Shown: positions 16,649 through 26,288, numbered from the stretch's first letter. The stretch: 64,000 nt of DNA from Bacillota bacterium (GCA_023421075.1 JAEZUM010000060.1:1-64000); one strand, 5' to 3'. The notes: generated from the sequence alone by a model not told the origin. Numbers and translations: made by a program.

Positions 16649-17848
16649 ATGCGTCGAATAAAAAATTTCCTTTTACTCTTTCTGATAATATTCAGCGTGT
16701 CCGGCTGCGGTAAGAAGGAGCTCTCGATCTCGATCAATCAGGATACCTTCCAAAATCAAAACGCATCCGCAGGTGATAATCAATCCCTCGTTTCCGAAGA
16801 GGTTCTTCCCGAGGAAACCGTACCTACGGTCTCACTCCAACCGACTGAGCCAACGGTGGAGAACGAGGAAGCTAGTGTCCCGGAGGAGATTACGAAGGAG
16901 ATCTTTCACACTGTGGATGAGACGGTATATGCAACTGCTTATGTGAAGATTCGATCGAATTATACCACCAAAGAAAATAATGTTGTTGCCATATTAGAAC
17001 CCGGAGGAGCAACAAAGCGAATCGGAATCGGTAAGGAATGGAGTAAGGTAGAATATGATAATAGCATCTGTTATATCATGTCAGAGTATCTGACCAGCGA
17101 AGCTCCTGAGATCACCGCAACCCCCACTCCAACCAATGTACCCGCACCAACACCCACAAAGTTACCGGAGGAAAATTCTAAGGATACAGTAACCCCGGTT
17201 CCTTCCCCTGCCATAGCAGCAGATGAGGAGGATACCGTTTCAGCTGAATATAGCTTTGTAAACACCTTATCCACCCTGAAGGATCTGGATCAGCTTGTCT
17301 GTGTTATCGGTTCCGGGTCCTCGGACTGTACCGTTTCCTTTCATAAGAAGGACCGGGACGGGAAGTGGGTTCAAGTCTTCCGCGTAGACGGTGACTGCGG
17401 TTTGGAAGGTATCACTTATCAGAAACGAGAACAGGATAACAAAACTCCTGCCGGTCTCTACTCCTTTACACTGGCTTTCGGCTTAAAGTCCGATCCGGGG
17501 GCATTTTTGAATTATCGAAAAATCACAGAATATGATTATTGGGTTGATGATATCAACAGTCCCTATTACAATACCTGGGTGAACTCAAGTGATACCTCCG
17601 GAGAATTCACATCAGAGCATCTGATTGATCATAGTCCTTCCTATAATTATGCCTTGAATATTAATTATAATCCGGAGTGCAAGCCCGGTTTGGGAAGTGC
17701 AGTGTTCCTCCACTGTTATAACGGAACAGGATCTACGACCGGTTGTATCGCTATTCCTGAGACGAATATGAAGACACTGGTTAAAGAGGTGGATCGTTCT
17801 ACCCGTATCCTGATCATTCCGAATGAAGAGACGCTATCCGATTATTAA
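16649..17848 (+). CDS. Lipoprotein with SH3-like domain and L,D-transpeptidase-type catalytic domain
   Basis: The 399-aa precursor has a lipoprotein signal ending in the lipobox VSGC (about Cys21). An acidic linker follows, then an SH3_3-like domain (about 92-145, ATAYVKIRSNYTTKENNVV), a Pro/Thr linker (TPTPTNVPAPTPTK) and a C-terminal YkuD-type domain. The active-site segment reads FLHCYNGTGSTTGCIAI, with the expected His and the nucleophile Cys in TTGC. These enzymes form or remodel 3-3 peptidoglycan cross-links or attach proteins to the wall. I chose the ATG at 16649 because GAGG lies 7 nt before it. Confidence 0.8.
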   Translation: MRRIKNFLLLFLIIFSVSGCGKKELSISINQDTFQNQNASAGDNQSLVSEEVLPEETVPTVSLQPTEPTVENEEASVPEEITKEIFHTVDETVYATAYVKIRSNYTTKENNVVAILEPGGATKRIGIGKEWSKVEYDNSICYIMSEYLTSEAPEITATPTPTNVPAPTPTKLPEENSKDTVTPVPSPAIAADEEDTVSAEYSFVNTLSTLKDLDQLVCVIGSGSSDCTVSFHKKDRDGKWVQVFRVDGDCGLEGITYQKREQDNKTPAGLYSFTLAFGLKSDPGAFLNYRKITEYDYWVDDINSPYYNTWVNSSDTSGEFTSEHLIDHSPSYNYALNINYNPECKPGLGSAVFLHCYNGTGSTTGCIAIPETNMKTLVKEVDRSTRILIIPNEETLSDY

Positions 17849-17877
17849 AACAGATTGAGAATAAAGCGATATAGAGT

Positions 17878-17903
17878 AACCATGTCATCTTATTGACATG
17901 GTT
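17878..17903 (+). terminator. Terminator of the L,D-transpeptidase gene
   Basis: AACCATGTCA-TCTTAT-TGACATGGTT, a perfect 10-bp stem, is followed by ATTTTTT. Confidence 0.9.
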
Positions 17904-18014
17904 ATTTTTTAGATTATGGTTATCCAAAATGCATTATCATTAACTATAATATAAATTATTTTAATCTCGAAATCAATATTATTAATCTCAATATTAATAT
18001 TATTAATATTTATA

Positions 18015-18043
18015 TTGACAAAACATTACCATAGGTGTATATT
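18015..18043 (+). promoter_or_regulatory. Promoter of the DUF2089 operon
   Basis: TTGACA (18015-18020) and TATATT (18038-18043) have a 17-bp spacer. They follow about 80 bp of nearly pure A/T that may act as an UP element. Confidence 0.8.
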
Positions 18044-18077
18044 AAAGCCATCAAAGTACATTAGGAAGGTGAAACGA

Positions 18078-18467
18078 ATGAAATATAAAGCTCCGGGTAA
18101 GTGTCCTGTATGCGGCGAGAAGCTTGCCATAACCAAGCTAGGATGTCCGAAATGCTCCACTGCGATTGAAGGTGATTTTCAACCCTGTGAATTTTGCCGG
18201 CTTCCGGAAGAGGATCTTGAATTTCTTAAGGTATTTATCAAATGCCGTGGAAATATAAAGGATGTCGAGAAAGAACTTGGCATATCCTACCCCACTGTTC
18301 GCGGAAAGCTTGATTCGGCAATACGCGGCTTAGGATATGAGGTAGCAACCAAAGTTGAAATGAAGGATAAAGAGCAAAAAGAATTGGCTAAGAACGAGAT
18401 ATTGGAACAACTGTCCAGAGGTGAAATCTCTGCGAAGGAAGCAACAGAACGAATTAAAAATCTTTAG
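18078..18467 (+). CDS. DUF2089 family zinc-ribbon/HTH protein
   Basis: The 129-aa protein starts with a zinc ribbon (CPVCGEKL ... CPKC, then CEFC), followed by a helix-turn-helix (GNIKDVEKELGISYPTVRGKLD) and a C-terminal SHOCT-like helix pair (ILEQLSRGEISAKEATERIK). This is the DUF2089 architecture and suggests a DNA-binding regulator. The ATG at 18078 follows GGAAGGTGA. An earlier in-frame TTG at 18015 is the -35 box itself and cannot be the start. It leads an operon with a SHOCT-like protein, a small unknown and a YvlD-like membrane protein, a grouping linked in Firmicutes to envelope stress modules (family knowledge; role here inferred). Confidence 0.82.
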   Translation: MKYKAPGKCPVCGEKLAITKLGCPKCSTAIEGDFQPCEFCRLPEEDLEFLKVFIKCRGNIKDVEKELGISYPTVRGKLDSAIRGLGYEVATKVEMKDKEQKELAKNEILEQLSRGEISAKEATERIKNL

Positions 18468-18520
18468 GTAATCGTTATTGAAGGAAACATCATCGTCTGA
18501 TTAAGAATGGAGGAAGTATC

Positions 18521-18970
18521 ATGAGTGAGCAATTAAAAATATTAGAAATGATTGAAAAAGGACAAATCACAGCTTCGGAAGGAATGGAGTTACTGGATGC
18601 ACTTAACCTGACCAATGAGACAGAGAACGGGGGAAGCACCTCCTCACCTCAAGTGATTCGAACAAAATATAATTACAAATTTTTAAAGGTAAGAGTTACC
18701 TCGGATAACAGTACTGTTAATGTGAATGTTAATGTTCCCTTACGATTACTTACTACGCTTGGTGAAATCGCCACGAAGATGACCGCTGTAATACCGGCCG
18801 ATGCAAGAAGAGAAATGGAAAGTAAGGGGATTGATATCACAAATATTGACTTTGCTCAGATAATCGAAGAAATCGTGAATGGTACGCTGGATGATCCCAA
18901 TATTGTGGATGTAGAAGCATGGTCTGAAGAGCAGCATGCCATGGTGAAGGTGAAGATCTATGTGGAATAA
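18521..18970 (+). CDS. SHOCT-like domain protein (YvlB/LiaX-like N terminus)
   Basis: The 149-aa protein begins with KILEMIEKGQITASEGMELLDAL, the short helical pair shared with DUF2089 C termini and YvlB-type proteins. A beta-rich region follows (NYKFLKVRVTSDNSTVNVNVNVPLRLL) and repeats the theme of adhesin-like DUF4097 strands in a minimal form. It has no signal peptide or TM segment. GGAGG lies 9 nt before the ATG, and the gene overlaps the next one by 11 bp. Confidence 0.65.
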   Translation: MSEQLKILEMIEKGQITASEGMELLDALNLTNETENGGSTSSPQVIRTKYNYKFLKVRVTSDNSTVNVNVNVPLRLLTTLGEIATKMTAVIPADARREMESKGIDITNIDFAQIIEEIVNGTLDDPNIVDVEAWSEEQHAMVKVKIYVE

Positions 18971-19274
18971 AGGCTTCCGTATCTTATGGATTAAGGTTCA
19001 TACCACCGGAGAACGACATTTTTATTTCGCCTTTCCTATATGTCTCTATTTATTTCAGGAGTTATTTGACTGTCTGCTGGATATTATGGAATTCGCCTGC
19101 CTTTTTATACCGAAGAACCCTCCTGCACACTTACCTCATACCATCTCTGCCAGGTCAGTAAAGGAATTGATTCATGCAACCGATCAGCTTTTCCGATCTT
19201 TAACCGACTGTGAGCCCTACGATCTTGTTGAGGTAAATGCCAAGAACGTATCAGTATCAATTAAAATAAGATAA
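18960..19274 (+). CDS. Small hypothetical protein in the DUF2089 operon
   Basis: The 104-aa product has one hydrophobic stretch (about residues 20-50, FYFAFPICLYLFQELFDCLL) and a polar C-terminal half ending in NAKNVSVSIKIR. I do not recognise the family. The start overlaps the previous gene by 11 bp and its ribosome binding site is weak (GAAGGTGAAGAT), so it may rely on translational coupling. It is followed 17 bp later by the YvlD-like gene. Confidence 0.5.
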   Translation: MWNKGFRILWIKVHTTGERHFYFAFPICLYLFQELFDCLLDIMEFACLFIPKNPPAHLPHTISARSVKELIHATDQLFRSLTDCEPYDLVEVNAKNVSVSIKIR

Positions 19275-19291
19275 TTCATGAGGAGGAAACT

Positions 19292-19639
19292 ATGTCAAGA
19301 CTTCTGTTAAAATATCTATCCACAGTAGCTATCATATATCTGCTGTCTTTGGTGATTAATACGATTATTATAAGAGATATTCCATCGTTACTTCTTATGG
19401 GGTTGGTCTTATTTTTTGTTAATCTCCTGGTCAAACCGCTGTTACTGCTGCTGACCTTGCCAATCAATATTATAACCTTTAATATTTTCAGCTTTGTCGT
19501 GAATGCGTGGACGATTATGCTGGCTGATCTTATGGTTAAGGGGGTTACTATGAATGGCTTTCTACATTCTCTTTTAGCAGCGTTCATTATCTCTGTCCTG
19601 CAGCATCTGTTGCTGGATAAGGCAAAAGCTTCGGACTAA
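19292..19639 (+). CDS. YvlD-like membrane protein (phage holin 4-TM superfamily)
   Basis: The 115-aa protein has four hydrophobic helices and the conserved FVNLLVKPLLLLLTLPINIITFNIF segment that defines the Phage_holin_4_2/YvlD family. GAGGAGG precedes the ATG. Despite the family name, chromosomal members in Bacillus and clostridia are not lysis genes. They sit in envelope-stress operons, as here with DUF2089 and SHOCT-like partners. Confidence 0.85.
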   Translation: MSRLLLKYLSTVAIIYLLSLVINTIIIRDIPSLLLMGLVLFFVNLLVKPLLLLLTLPINIITFNIFSFVVNAWTIMLADLMVKGVTMNGFLHSLLAAFIISVLQHLLLDKAKASD

Positions 19640-19764
19640 GACACAAATACCTCACAATTTTTTAACTTGAATATCTTACCTTCATGCCATATACTGATTA
19701 CTAGTACAAATATTTCCCGTATATGATAATCAGGAATGATCTATAGTCCAAGGAGGTAAGACTT

Positions 19765-20199
19765 ATGCAAATGGAACAATTACAAAAGGACATGATTACA
19801 GCAATGAAGGCACATGACAAGGTGCGCAAGGATGCGATCTCGTCCCTGATCTCAGCAGTTAAAAAAATTGCGATTGATGAAGGTTGTCGTGACAATATCC
19901 AGGAGGAATTAGTAGACAGAGCCATCTTAAAGGAAATGAAGCTGGTTAAGGAACAATTAGAAACCTGCCCGGACGAAAGAGCCGAATTAAAGGCCAGTTA
20001 TCAAGCAACCTATGACATCATCAAGGAATACGCTCCGTCAATGATGTCAGAAGAAGAGATTAAAGCGTTTATATCCGAAAAATATTCTGAGCTTCTGGCT
20101 ACCAAGAATAAAGGCATGATCATGAAAGGTGTTATGGTCGATCTCAAAGGAAAGGCCGATGGCAAATTAATCAACGAAGTAGTCGGTAAGCTTTGCTAA
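19765..20199 (+). CDS. GatB/YqeY domain protein
   Basis: The 144-aa protein is homologous to the tRNA-binding tail of GatB (amidotransferase): MKAHDKVRKDAISSLISAVKK, a helical middle and the C-terminal KGMIMKGVMVDLKGKADGKLINEVVGKL. YqeY proteins are standalone and often sit near rpsU or dnaG, but not here. The precise function is not settled. AAGGAGG is 9 nt before the ATG. It is probably monocistronic. Confidence 0.9.
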   Translation: MQMEQLQKDMITAMKAHDKVRKDAISSLISAVKKIAIDEGCRDNIQEELVDRAILKEMKLVKEQLETCPDERAELKASYQATYDIIKEYAPSMMSEEEIKAFISEKYSELLATKNKGMIMKGVMVDLKGKADGKLINEVVGKLC

Positions 20200-20251
20200 G
20201 TAAATAACGAATAGTATTTGAGAATTGCGTGTTTCAAAATCAAAAGAAAAA

Positions 20252-20332
20252 GAACGGACGATATTCTTCTGTCATATACAGGTCGGCGTACTCTACGTCA
20301 AACTTGCATTATGGGAAGTATATCGTCCGTTC
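20252..20332 (-). terminator. Terminator of leuS
   Basis: A perfect 13-bp stem (20252-20264 with 20320-20332, GAACGGACGATAT) encloses a 55-nt loop. On the minus strand it is followed by TTTTTCTTTTG. The long loop is unusual for a simple terminator. Confidence 0.75.
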
Positions 20333-20347
20333 CTACGATTTCTCTGT

Positions 20348-22762
20348 TTACTTAACTACGATGTTTAAGATCCGGTTCGGTACATAGATTACCTTTACAA
20401 CGGTCTTTCCTTCCAACGCTGCTACGATTGCCGGAAGCTCCATCGCCTTCGGCTGAACCTCATCCTGTTTCTCATTCAAAGCAATCATCAGATTCGCCTT
20501 TACCTTACCATTGATCTGAACTGCAATTTCAACTGTATTCTCTATGGTCTTATTCTCATCGTATATCGGCCAGGACTGTTGATAGATTCTGCTCTTCTCA
20601 CCGATTAACTGCCACAGCTCCTCAGTAATATGAGGTGCTACGGGGTTCAATAGAATTAATAAGGTCTTAAATTCATCTCTTGTTACTGAGTCTGCTTTAT
20701 AGAATTCATTTACGAGAGACATCATCGCTGCGATAGCGGTGTTATATTTCATGCTCTCATAATCAAGGCTTACCTTCTTTATCGTCTGATGCATTTTGGT
20801 TTCTAAACCGGAGGAATAGCCTTCATCCTCATTAACTGAATCTCTTAGCTTCCATACGCGGTCGATAAAACGACGGCAGCCCTTTACACCTTCGTTGGAC
20901 CATGCTGCACTTAAATCGAAGGCACCAATGAACATCTCATAGGTACGAAGTGTATCGGCACCGAATTCATTAATGATATCATCCGGATTCACGACATTTC
21001 CTCTGGACTTCGACATCTTTTCTCCGTTCTCACCGAGAATCATACCATGGCTGGTTCTCTTCGCATACGGCTCGGGCGTGTTCACTAAGCCCTGATCATA
21101 GAGGAACTTATGCCAGAAGCGCGAATAAAGAAGGTGCAGTGTGGTATGCTCCATACCACCATTATACCAGTCAACGGGCATCCAGTAATTCAGTTCTTCC
21201 TTGCCGGCAAAGGCATCCATGTTATGGGGATCGATATATCGCAAGAAATACCAGGAGGAGCCAGCCCATTGAGGCATAGTGTCAGTCTCTCTCTTTGCTT
21301 TTCCACCGCAGCAAGGACAAGTAGTCTCCACCCATTCTGTCATTGGTGCTAAAGGTGATTCACCGTTATCCGTAGGCTCATAGCTCTCTACCTCGGGAAG
21401 CATCAACGGAAGCTCGCTCTCCGGAAGCGGAACATATCCGCATTTCTCACAGTGAACAATCGGAATAGGTTCTCCCCAATATCTCTGACGGGAGAATACC
21501 CAGTCACGAAGCTTAAAGTTAACCTTCTTTGCACCGATCTGCTTCTCCTGTAACCAATCTAATATCTTTTTCTTGGCATCGGCAACCTCAAGACCGTTTA
21601 AGAAGTCCGAATTAACCAGCTTACCGGTACTTGTATTGGTAAATGCTGCTTCCTCCACATTTCCACCTGCAACAACCTCGATAATCGGAAGATTGAATTT
21701 CTTGGCAAAATCCCAGTCTCTCTCATCATGTCCCGGTACCGCCATAATCGCTCCGGTTCCGTAGGTCATTAAAACATAATCGGAGATCCAGATTGGAATT
21801 TCATTTCCGTTTACCGGATTGATTGCCATAAGACCTGCAATTTGTACACCGGTCTTCTCCTTCACAAGCTCTGTTCTCTCAAAATCGGATTTCTTTGATG
21901 CTTGCTCACGATAGTTAATTAATTCCTCATAATTCTTTAACTCATCCTTATATTTATCAATCAGAGGATGCTCCGGAGAGATAACCATATAGGTTGCACC
22001 GAACAGAGTATCCGGTCTGGTAGTAAATACTCTCAGGCTTTCCTCCTTACCCGATATCTTGAAATCAACCTCAGCACCAACGGAACGACCAATCCAGTTA
22101 ACCTGTGATACCTTAATCTTATCAATGTAATTTACCTGATCAAGGTCATCAATGAGCTTGTCGGCATATTCTGTAATCTTTAACATCCACTGGCTTTTTA
22201 CCTTACGAACAACCTCGCTGCCACAGCGCTCACATACTCCGCCAACCACCTCTTCATTGGCAAGACCAACTTTACAGGAGGTACACCAGTTGATCGGCAT
22301 CTCGGACTTGTAAGCAAGACCCTTCTTAAATAATTGAAGGAAGATCCACTGAGTCCATTTGTAATAATTCGGGTCCGTTGTATTAATCTCTCTATCCCAA
22401 TCGAAGGAATATCCGAGTGCTTTCAGCTGCTCTGTGAAGCGCTCAACATTCTTCTTCGTAACAAGCTTCGGATGAATATGATTCTTGATTGCATAATTCT
22501 CCGTCGGAAGTCCGAAGGCATCCCAACCCATGGGATATAGAACATTATAGCCCTCTAATCTTCTCTTTCTTGCAATAATATCAAGTGCTGTATAAGGTCT
22601 CGGATGCCCCACATGCAAGCCCTGTCCGGATGGATAAGGGAACTCAACCAATGCATAGAATTTCGGCTTAGATTTATCGGTTCCCACCTTAAAGGCCTGT
22701 TCCTTTTCCCACAGCTCCTGCCATTTTTTCTCCACTTCACTCGGTGAATAATACTCACTCAT
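20348..22762 (-). CDS. leuS: Leucyl-tRNA synthetase
   Basis: This is the class I aminoacyl-tRNA synthetase that charges tRNA-Leu. The 804-aa length is normal for Firmicutes. Its HIGH motif is HVGH (50-53) and its KMSKS motif is at 582-586. The CP1 editing domain spans about 225-420 (TTRPDT, GHDERD), and zinc-ribbon cysteines sit near 160/163/177/180 and 438/441/482/485. The C-terminal anticodon-binding domain is present (HITEELWQLIG). GGAGG lies 10 nt before the ATG. Transcription is controlled by a T-box leader immediately upstream. Confidence 0.97.
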   Translation of the reverse strand: MSEYYSPSEVEKKWQELWEKEQAFKVGTDKSKPKFYALVEFPYPSGQGLHVGHPRPYTALDIIARKRRLEGYNVLYPMGWDAFGLPTENYAIKNHIHPKLVTKKNVERFTEQLKALGYSFDWDREINTTDPNYYKWTQWIFLQLFKKGLAYKSEMPINWCTSCKVGLANEEVVGGVCERCGSEVVRKVKSQWMLKITEYADKLIDDLDQVNYIDKIKVSQVNWIGRSVGAEVDFKISGKEESLRVFTTRPDTLFGATYMVISPEHPLIDKYKDELKNYEELINYREQASKKSDFERTELVKEKTGVQIAGLMAINPVNGNEIPIWISDYVLMTYGTGAIMAVPGHDERDWDFAKKFNLPIIEVVAGGNVEEAAFTNTSTGKLVNSDFLNGLEVADAKKKILDWLQEKQIGAKKVNFKLRDWVFSRQRYWGEPIPIVHCEKCGYVPLPESELPLMLPEVESYEPTDNGESPLAPMTEWVETTCPCCGGKAKRETDTMPQWAGSSWYFLRYIDPHNMDAFAGKEELNYWMPVDWYNGGMEHTTLHLLYSRFWHKFLYDQGLVNTPEPYAKRTSHGMILGENGEKMSKSRGNVVNPDDIINEFGADTLRTYEMFIGAFDLSAAWSNEGVKGCRRFIDRVWKLRDSVNEDEGYSSGLETKMHQTIKKVSLDYESMKYNTAIAAMMSLVNEFYKADSVTRDEFKTLLILLNPVAPHITEELWQLIGEKSRIYQQSWPIYDENKTIENTVEIAVQINGKVKANLMIALNEKQDEVQPKAMELPAIVAALEGKTVVKVIYVPNRILNIVVK

Positions 22763-23185
22763 TTGATTATAGCCTCCTTGTAATATTGATTAAAAACCGC
22801 ATCCATATAATAACGTTTCAAAAAAGTCAGCTTCGCTTACTTCCTATGAATCGTGTACAAAAAAACCTCTTCATCTCATTATCTAGAGACGAAGAGGTTC
22901 AAATTCTTGAACACATATCCGCGGTACCACTCTAGTCCACTGACTAAGTCCTAATGTCAATGTCCTCATATCACCTGTAACGGGATGACCCGCTCTGCTT
23001 ACTTAAGTTCCGTCAGAGAGCTCCAAGGCGAGTTCAAAGTCCACATCTGTCACTTTCCACCGCCAGTGACTCTCTGTAATGATAGAATACTTTTACTACT
23101 CCTCTTCATAGCCATGATAGATTATGAAATTACCGATGCAAGAATCACCGATATAATCGGTTTCTCTTCACACGAATTAAGTTAA
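22763..23185 (-). promoter_or_regulatory. T-box riboswitch leader of leuS
   Basis: On the minus strand the conserved T-box AGAGTGGTACCGCGG occupies 22919-22933. The intrinsic terminator follows: stem 22864-22877 with 22886-22899, then seven U residues. A candidate specifier codon CUC (Leu) is at 23030-23032 in GAACUCGCC. Uncharged tRNA-Leu would pair with it and with the T-box bulge to favour the antiterminator. Confidence 0.92.
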
Positions 23186-23212
23186 TTCTATCATTTTTGT
23201 TCTTCTTGTCAA
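23185..23212 (-). promoter_or_regulatory. Promoter of the leuS T-box leader
   Basis: TTGACA (23207-23212) and TAGAAT (23185-23190) have a 16-bp spacer on the minus strand. This gives a leader of about 415 nt. Confidence 0.75.
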
Positions 23213-23233
23213 GCAAAATGTATGAAAAAGCTT

Positions 23234-24274
23234 TTAACCGCCAATTGTCACTCTGTTTTTGCCGCTGTTCTTACTTAGGTACATGATCTCATCTGCCTTC
23301 TTGATCACATCATTCAAGGTCATATACTCATCCTGTTTAATATATACTCCAATACTTACTGTGATTGATATTGATGCATCATCATAGGTGATCACAGTCT
23401 GTGCAACCTCATTCCGGATCGCTTCGACACGTTGAAATACCTTCTCATGATCGGTAAAGTTCTGGAAAAAGATAATTATCTCATCGCCGCCATATCTGGC
23501 CACAATATCATTGGTTCGGGTTGCTTTTTGAATCAGCTTGGAGACGGTCTTAAGAACCTCATCTCCCATGGGGTGACCATAGGTATCATTAATTCGTTTA
23601 AAATTATCCAAGTCCACAATTGCAATACAATAATTCTGCTCAGTAAGATTGGAAACCATATTCAACGTCTCGAAGAAATATCTCTTATTAAAGATATCCG
23701 TTAATCCATCATGGAATGCACTATCTCTAATTTGCTTATATAAGAAATTGTTCTCGATCGCAACACCGATGTGGTTACCGATCAAGGATAAGAAAATGGC
23801 ATGATCCTTTGAGAAATAGGTCTTCTCTGTGTGTTGGATTAAAATAAATCCAATCAAACGATTTTCTACCTTTACCGGAACACCCAAACAGGAATGAATG
23901 CCGGCTTCGGTATTCTTGATCTCATACAAGGGATGATCCACACTAAGAATGAACTCCTCCTGGTTATGATCAATGATCAGGTTCTTCTCAATCTCAATTC
24001 GATCCTCCGGTATGTTTTGCGATACCGCCTCATAGAAATCATTGTTCATACGAATATAGATGGTAGAATGTTCTGCACCAAAGACACCAACCAACATATC
24101 ATTTATTAAGTTAAACAGGTTTGGATCCTTAATATACTGATTTATATACTTACTGATCTCAAGAAGATTCGTGAACATATCCAGCTTTTTCTCAAGCATA
24201 GTAACCTTCTGAGACAGGTTGTAGATCGTTTTCTCAGTAAATTCCTGATATTTTTCTAATTGATTGGACTCCAT
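23234..24274 (-). CDS. GAF-GGDEF diguanylate cyclase
   Basis: The 346-aa cytoplasmic protein has an N-terminal coiled coil (about 5-35), a GAF sensor domain (about 40-180) and a GGDEF domain (185-345). The active-site loop reads YGGDEI (261-266), with the metal ligand in VDLDNFKRIND (220-230). The Phe of GGDEF is Ile, but all catalytic positions remain, so c-di-GMP synthesis is expected. No RxxD inhibitory site is seen five residues upstream. It is monocistronic. The signal sensed by the GAF domain is unknown. Confidence 0.88.
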   Translation of the reverse strand: MESNQLEKYQEFTEKTIYNLSQKVTMLEKKLDMFTNLLEISKYINQYIKDPNLFNLINDMLVGVFGAEHSTIYIRMNNDFYEAVSQNIPEDRIEIEKNLIIDHNQEEFILSVDHPLYEIKNTEAGIHSCLGVPVKVENRLIGFILIQHTEKTYFSKDHAIFLSLIGNHIGVAIENNFLYKQIRDSAFHDGLTDIFNKRYFFETLNMVSNLTEQNYCIAIVDLDNFKRINDTYGHPMGDEVLKTVSKLIQKATRTNDIVARYGGDEIIIFFQNFTDHEKVFQRVEAIRNEVAQTVITYDDASISITVSIGVYIKQDEYMTLNDVIKKADEIMYLSKNSGKNRVTIGG

Positions 24275-24533
24275 ATGGTTCTTCTCCTTGCATTGTATTT
24301 ACAATAACCATAGATTAAACAATTGAAAGTACTTTTCGCAATCTTTCAATTGCCCCATTTTATTGCAGTTTTTTGTTTCGACAGAAAAATAGGTAATACG
24401 TACTATTTCTTAACCTCATTGTAACATTATTATCTGCTATATTCCAGTATTAAATTTAAATTTTACGATTTTTCGACAAAGTTTATATTTAACTCCTTCA
24501 ATAATCCATATCCCGATATTAGAGGTTGTCCAC

Positions 24534-25403
24534 CTATTCTATGATCTTTGCACTAACTGCGGCACCTTCCGTATGCAAAATATTATAAACAGTCGAGGAA
24601 ACAATAACCACGACTGCTCCTAATATAGCAATGGCTGAGATCATCTCTCCGTAAAAAACTGCAGCCCAGATAGGATTAAGAATGGGTTCTACCGTTGATG
24701 TCAAGGATGCACTGACCGGGCTGACCTTCTCTAACCCTTTTGCAAGAAAAACATAACCCAATCCCATCTGAACCACACCGAGTATAATAACAAGGATAAA
24801 ATTCCTGGGAGAAGGATCCGTCTCCCGAAAATAAGAAGGAATAAAGATGATAAAACTTGCCAATTGAGAAATCAAAATGGATGACTCAAAATTAGCATTC
24901 TTGACCTTCTTCATAAGAAAAACCATTGCATATAAAATACCGGACAGAATGGCAAGGACATTTCCAATCTGTCCGTTTAGCGTCAACTGATCAAAGAAAA
25001 AGCATAGAATTCCCCCAAAAACCAGGGTACAGGTAAGGACTGCCTTCCAATCCGGCTTATGCTTCCAGATGATCCACAATAATAAGATTAAGAAGATCGG
25101 CTCTGTAAACTGTAGTACTATGGCATTGGCTGCAGAAGTTAATTTGGTAGCCATGACGAAGGTTAAATTCATGAATAGATTACAGATTGCTCCAAGTATT
25201 ACAATACGATTGATTACCAGCTTATGACCCCTTTTCTTAAGATATAGTGCCATGATCAGAAATGCGAAGATATTTCTGACGCCATTTATCGTAAGGGAAG
25301 ACCAGGATATCATTTTTATCAAAACACCTGCCAGACTAAAGCAAACTGCCGAAATTAAGACATAAATTGTGCCGATATTGATCTTCTTGAAGCCATTCAT
25401 CAT
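24534..25403 (-). CDS. EamA/DMT family transporter
   Basis: The 289-aa protein has ten hydrophobic helices in two EamA repeats (about 10-140 and 150-275). The second ends in SASLTSTVEPILNPIWAAVFYGE, a family signature. Members export amino acids or other metabolites. The substrate cannot be inferred. A 259-bp non-coding stretch lies between it and the GGDEF gene upstream (24275-24533), with no obvious structure. Confidence 0.85.
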   Translation of the reverse strand: MMNGFKKINIGTIYVLISAVCFSLAGVLIKMISWSSLTINGVRNIFAFLIMALYLKKRGHKLVINRIVILGAICNLFMNLTFVMATKLTSAANAIVLQFTEPIFLILLLWIIWKHKPDWKAVLTCTLVFGGILCFFFDQLTLNGQIGNVLAILSGILYAMVFLMKKVKNANFESSILISQLASFIIFIPSYFRETDPSPRNFILVIILGVVQMGLGYVFLAKGLEKVSPVSASLTSTVEPILNPIWAAVFYGEMISAIAILGAVVVIVSSTVYNILHTEGAAVSAKIIE

Positions 25404-25475
25404 TTTCTATTCCTTCCTGCGAATCATATATTGGTTTGAATTATAGCATTATTTGAACGATTGTCAATCGGAATT

Positions 25476-26282
25476 CTACTCGACAATATCATCCAATTCG
25501 CCAAAGGTATAACCCATCTCCTCCCATTTCGTCAAGAGCTCATCGATTATCTCCGAATTTGTTTTCGAGGTACTATGAAGCAGAACAATTGCGCCGGGAT
25601 GAATTCGTCCCAGCAGCTTCTTATAAGCTTGTTCCTTAGTCGGTTGCTTATCGTTATACCAGTCCACATAAGCCAGACTCCAGAAAAAGGTCTTATAACC
25701 AAGCTCCTTGGCCATCTTGAGATTATTTACACTAAACTTGCCCTGAGGCGGACGATAATATTTAACCATTGGCTGCCCTGTAACCTCTTCATACGCAGAC
25801 TCCAGTCGTGTAAGTTCCTTCTGAAAATCAGTAACCGATGCGATTGCTGACATATTTGGATGTGAAAAGGTATGATTCGCAACCTGATGCCCTTCTTCAA
25901 CCATTCGTTTAATCAGCTCTGGTTGTGTAGAGATATAATTACCGACCAGAAAGAAGGTCGCCTTAACCTTATGCTTTTTTAAAGCATCCAGAATTGCAGG
26001 TGTATAGCCGTTTTCATATCCGGCATCAAAGGTCAGGTAGATTACTTTCTGATCCGTATTCCCAATATAGTAAGCGTCATATTTCTTTAGTTCCTGTGAG
26101 GATACCATGCCAGAAGGAGGCTGCCCTTCGGCTCCGAAACCCAGACCCCAGTTTTCGGAAGATTCAGATACCTTGTCTTTTGCATATGCATTTTCAATCA
26201 AAGCAATTCCTCCTCCGAGAAAATATAAGAGGATAAAGGCTAGGGCTAGAAGGATCCAACTTTTCTTTTTAAATAATTCCAT
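25476..26282 (-). CDS. pdaA: PdaA-type polysaccharide (N-acetylmuramic acid) deacetylase
   Basis: The 268-aa protein has an N-terminal membrane anchor/signal (about 9-30) and a NodB deacetylase domain. Motif 1 is TFDAGYENG (D86), motif 2 HTFSHP (H137, H141), motif 3 RPPQGKFS and motif 5 LLHSTSKTN. The TFDAGYENG form typifies PdaA, which deacetylates muramic acid for delta-lactam formation in spore cortex, implying a spore former. The start lies 6 nt after AGAGG, which is inside the terminator hairpin of trxA (26289-26321). Confidence 0.9.
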   Translation of the reverse strand: MELFKKKSWILLALAFILLYFLGGGIALIENAYAKDKVSESSENWGLGFGAEGQPPSGMVSSQELKKYDAYYIGNTDQKVIYLTFDAGYENGYTPAILDALKKHKVKATFFLVGNYISTQPELIKRMVEEGHQVANHTFSHPNMSAIASVTDFQKELTRLESAYEEVTGQPMVKYYRPPQGKFSVNNLKMAKELGYKTFFWSLAYVDWYNDKQPTKEQAYKKLLGRIHPGAIVLLHSTSKTNSEIIDELLTKWEEMGYTFGELDDIVE

Positions 26283-26288
26283 AAAAAA

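Noticed and set aside
18015..18077. Upstream TTG start for the DUF2089 gene
   Set aside because: The TTG is part of the -35 box TTGACA of the operon promoter; the ATG at 18078 has the ribosome binding site.
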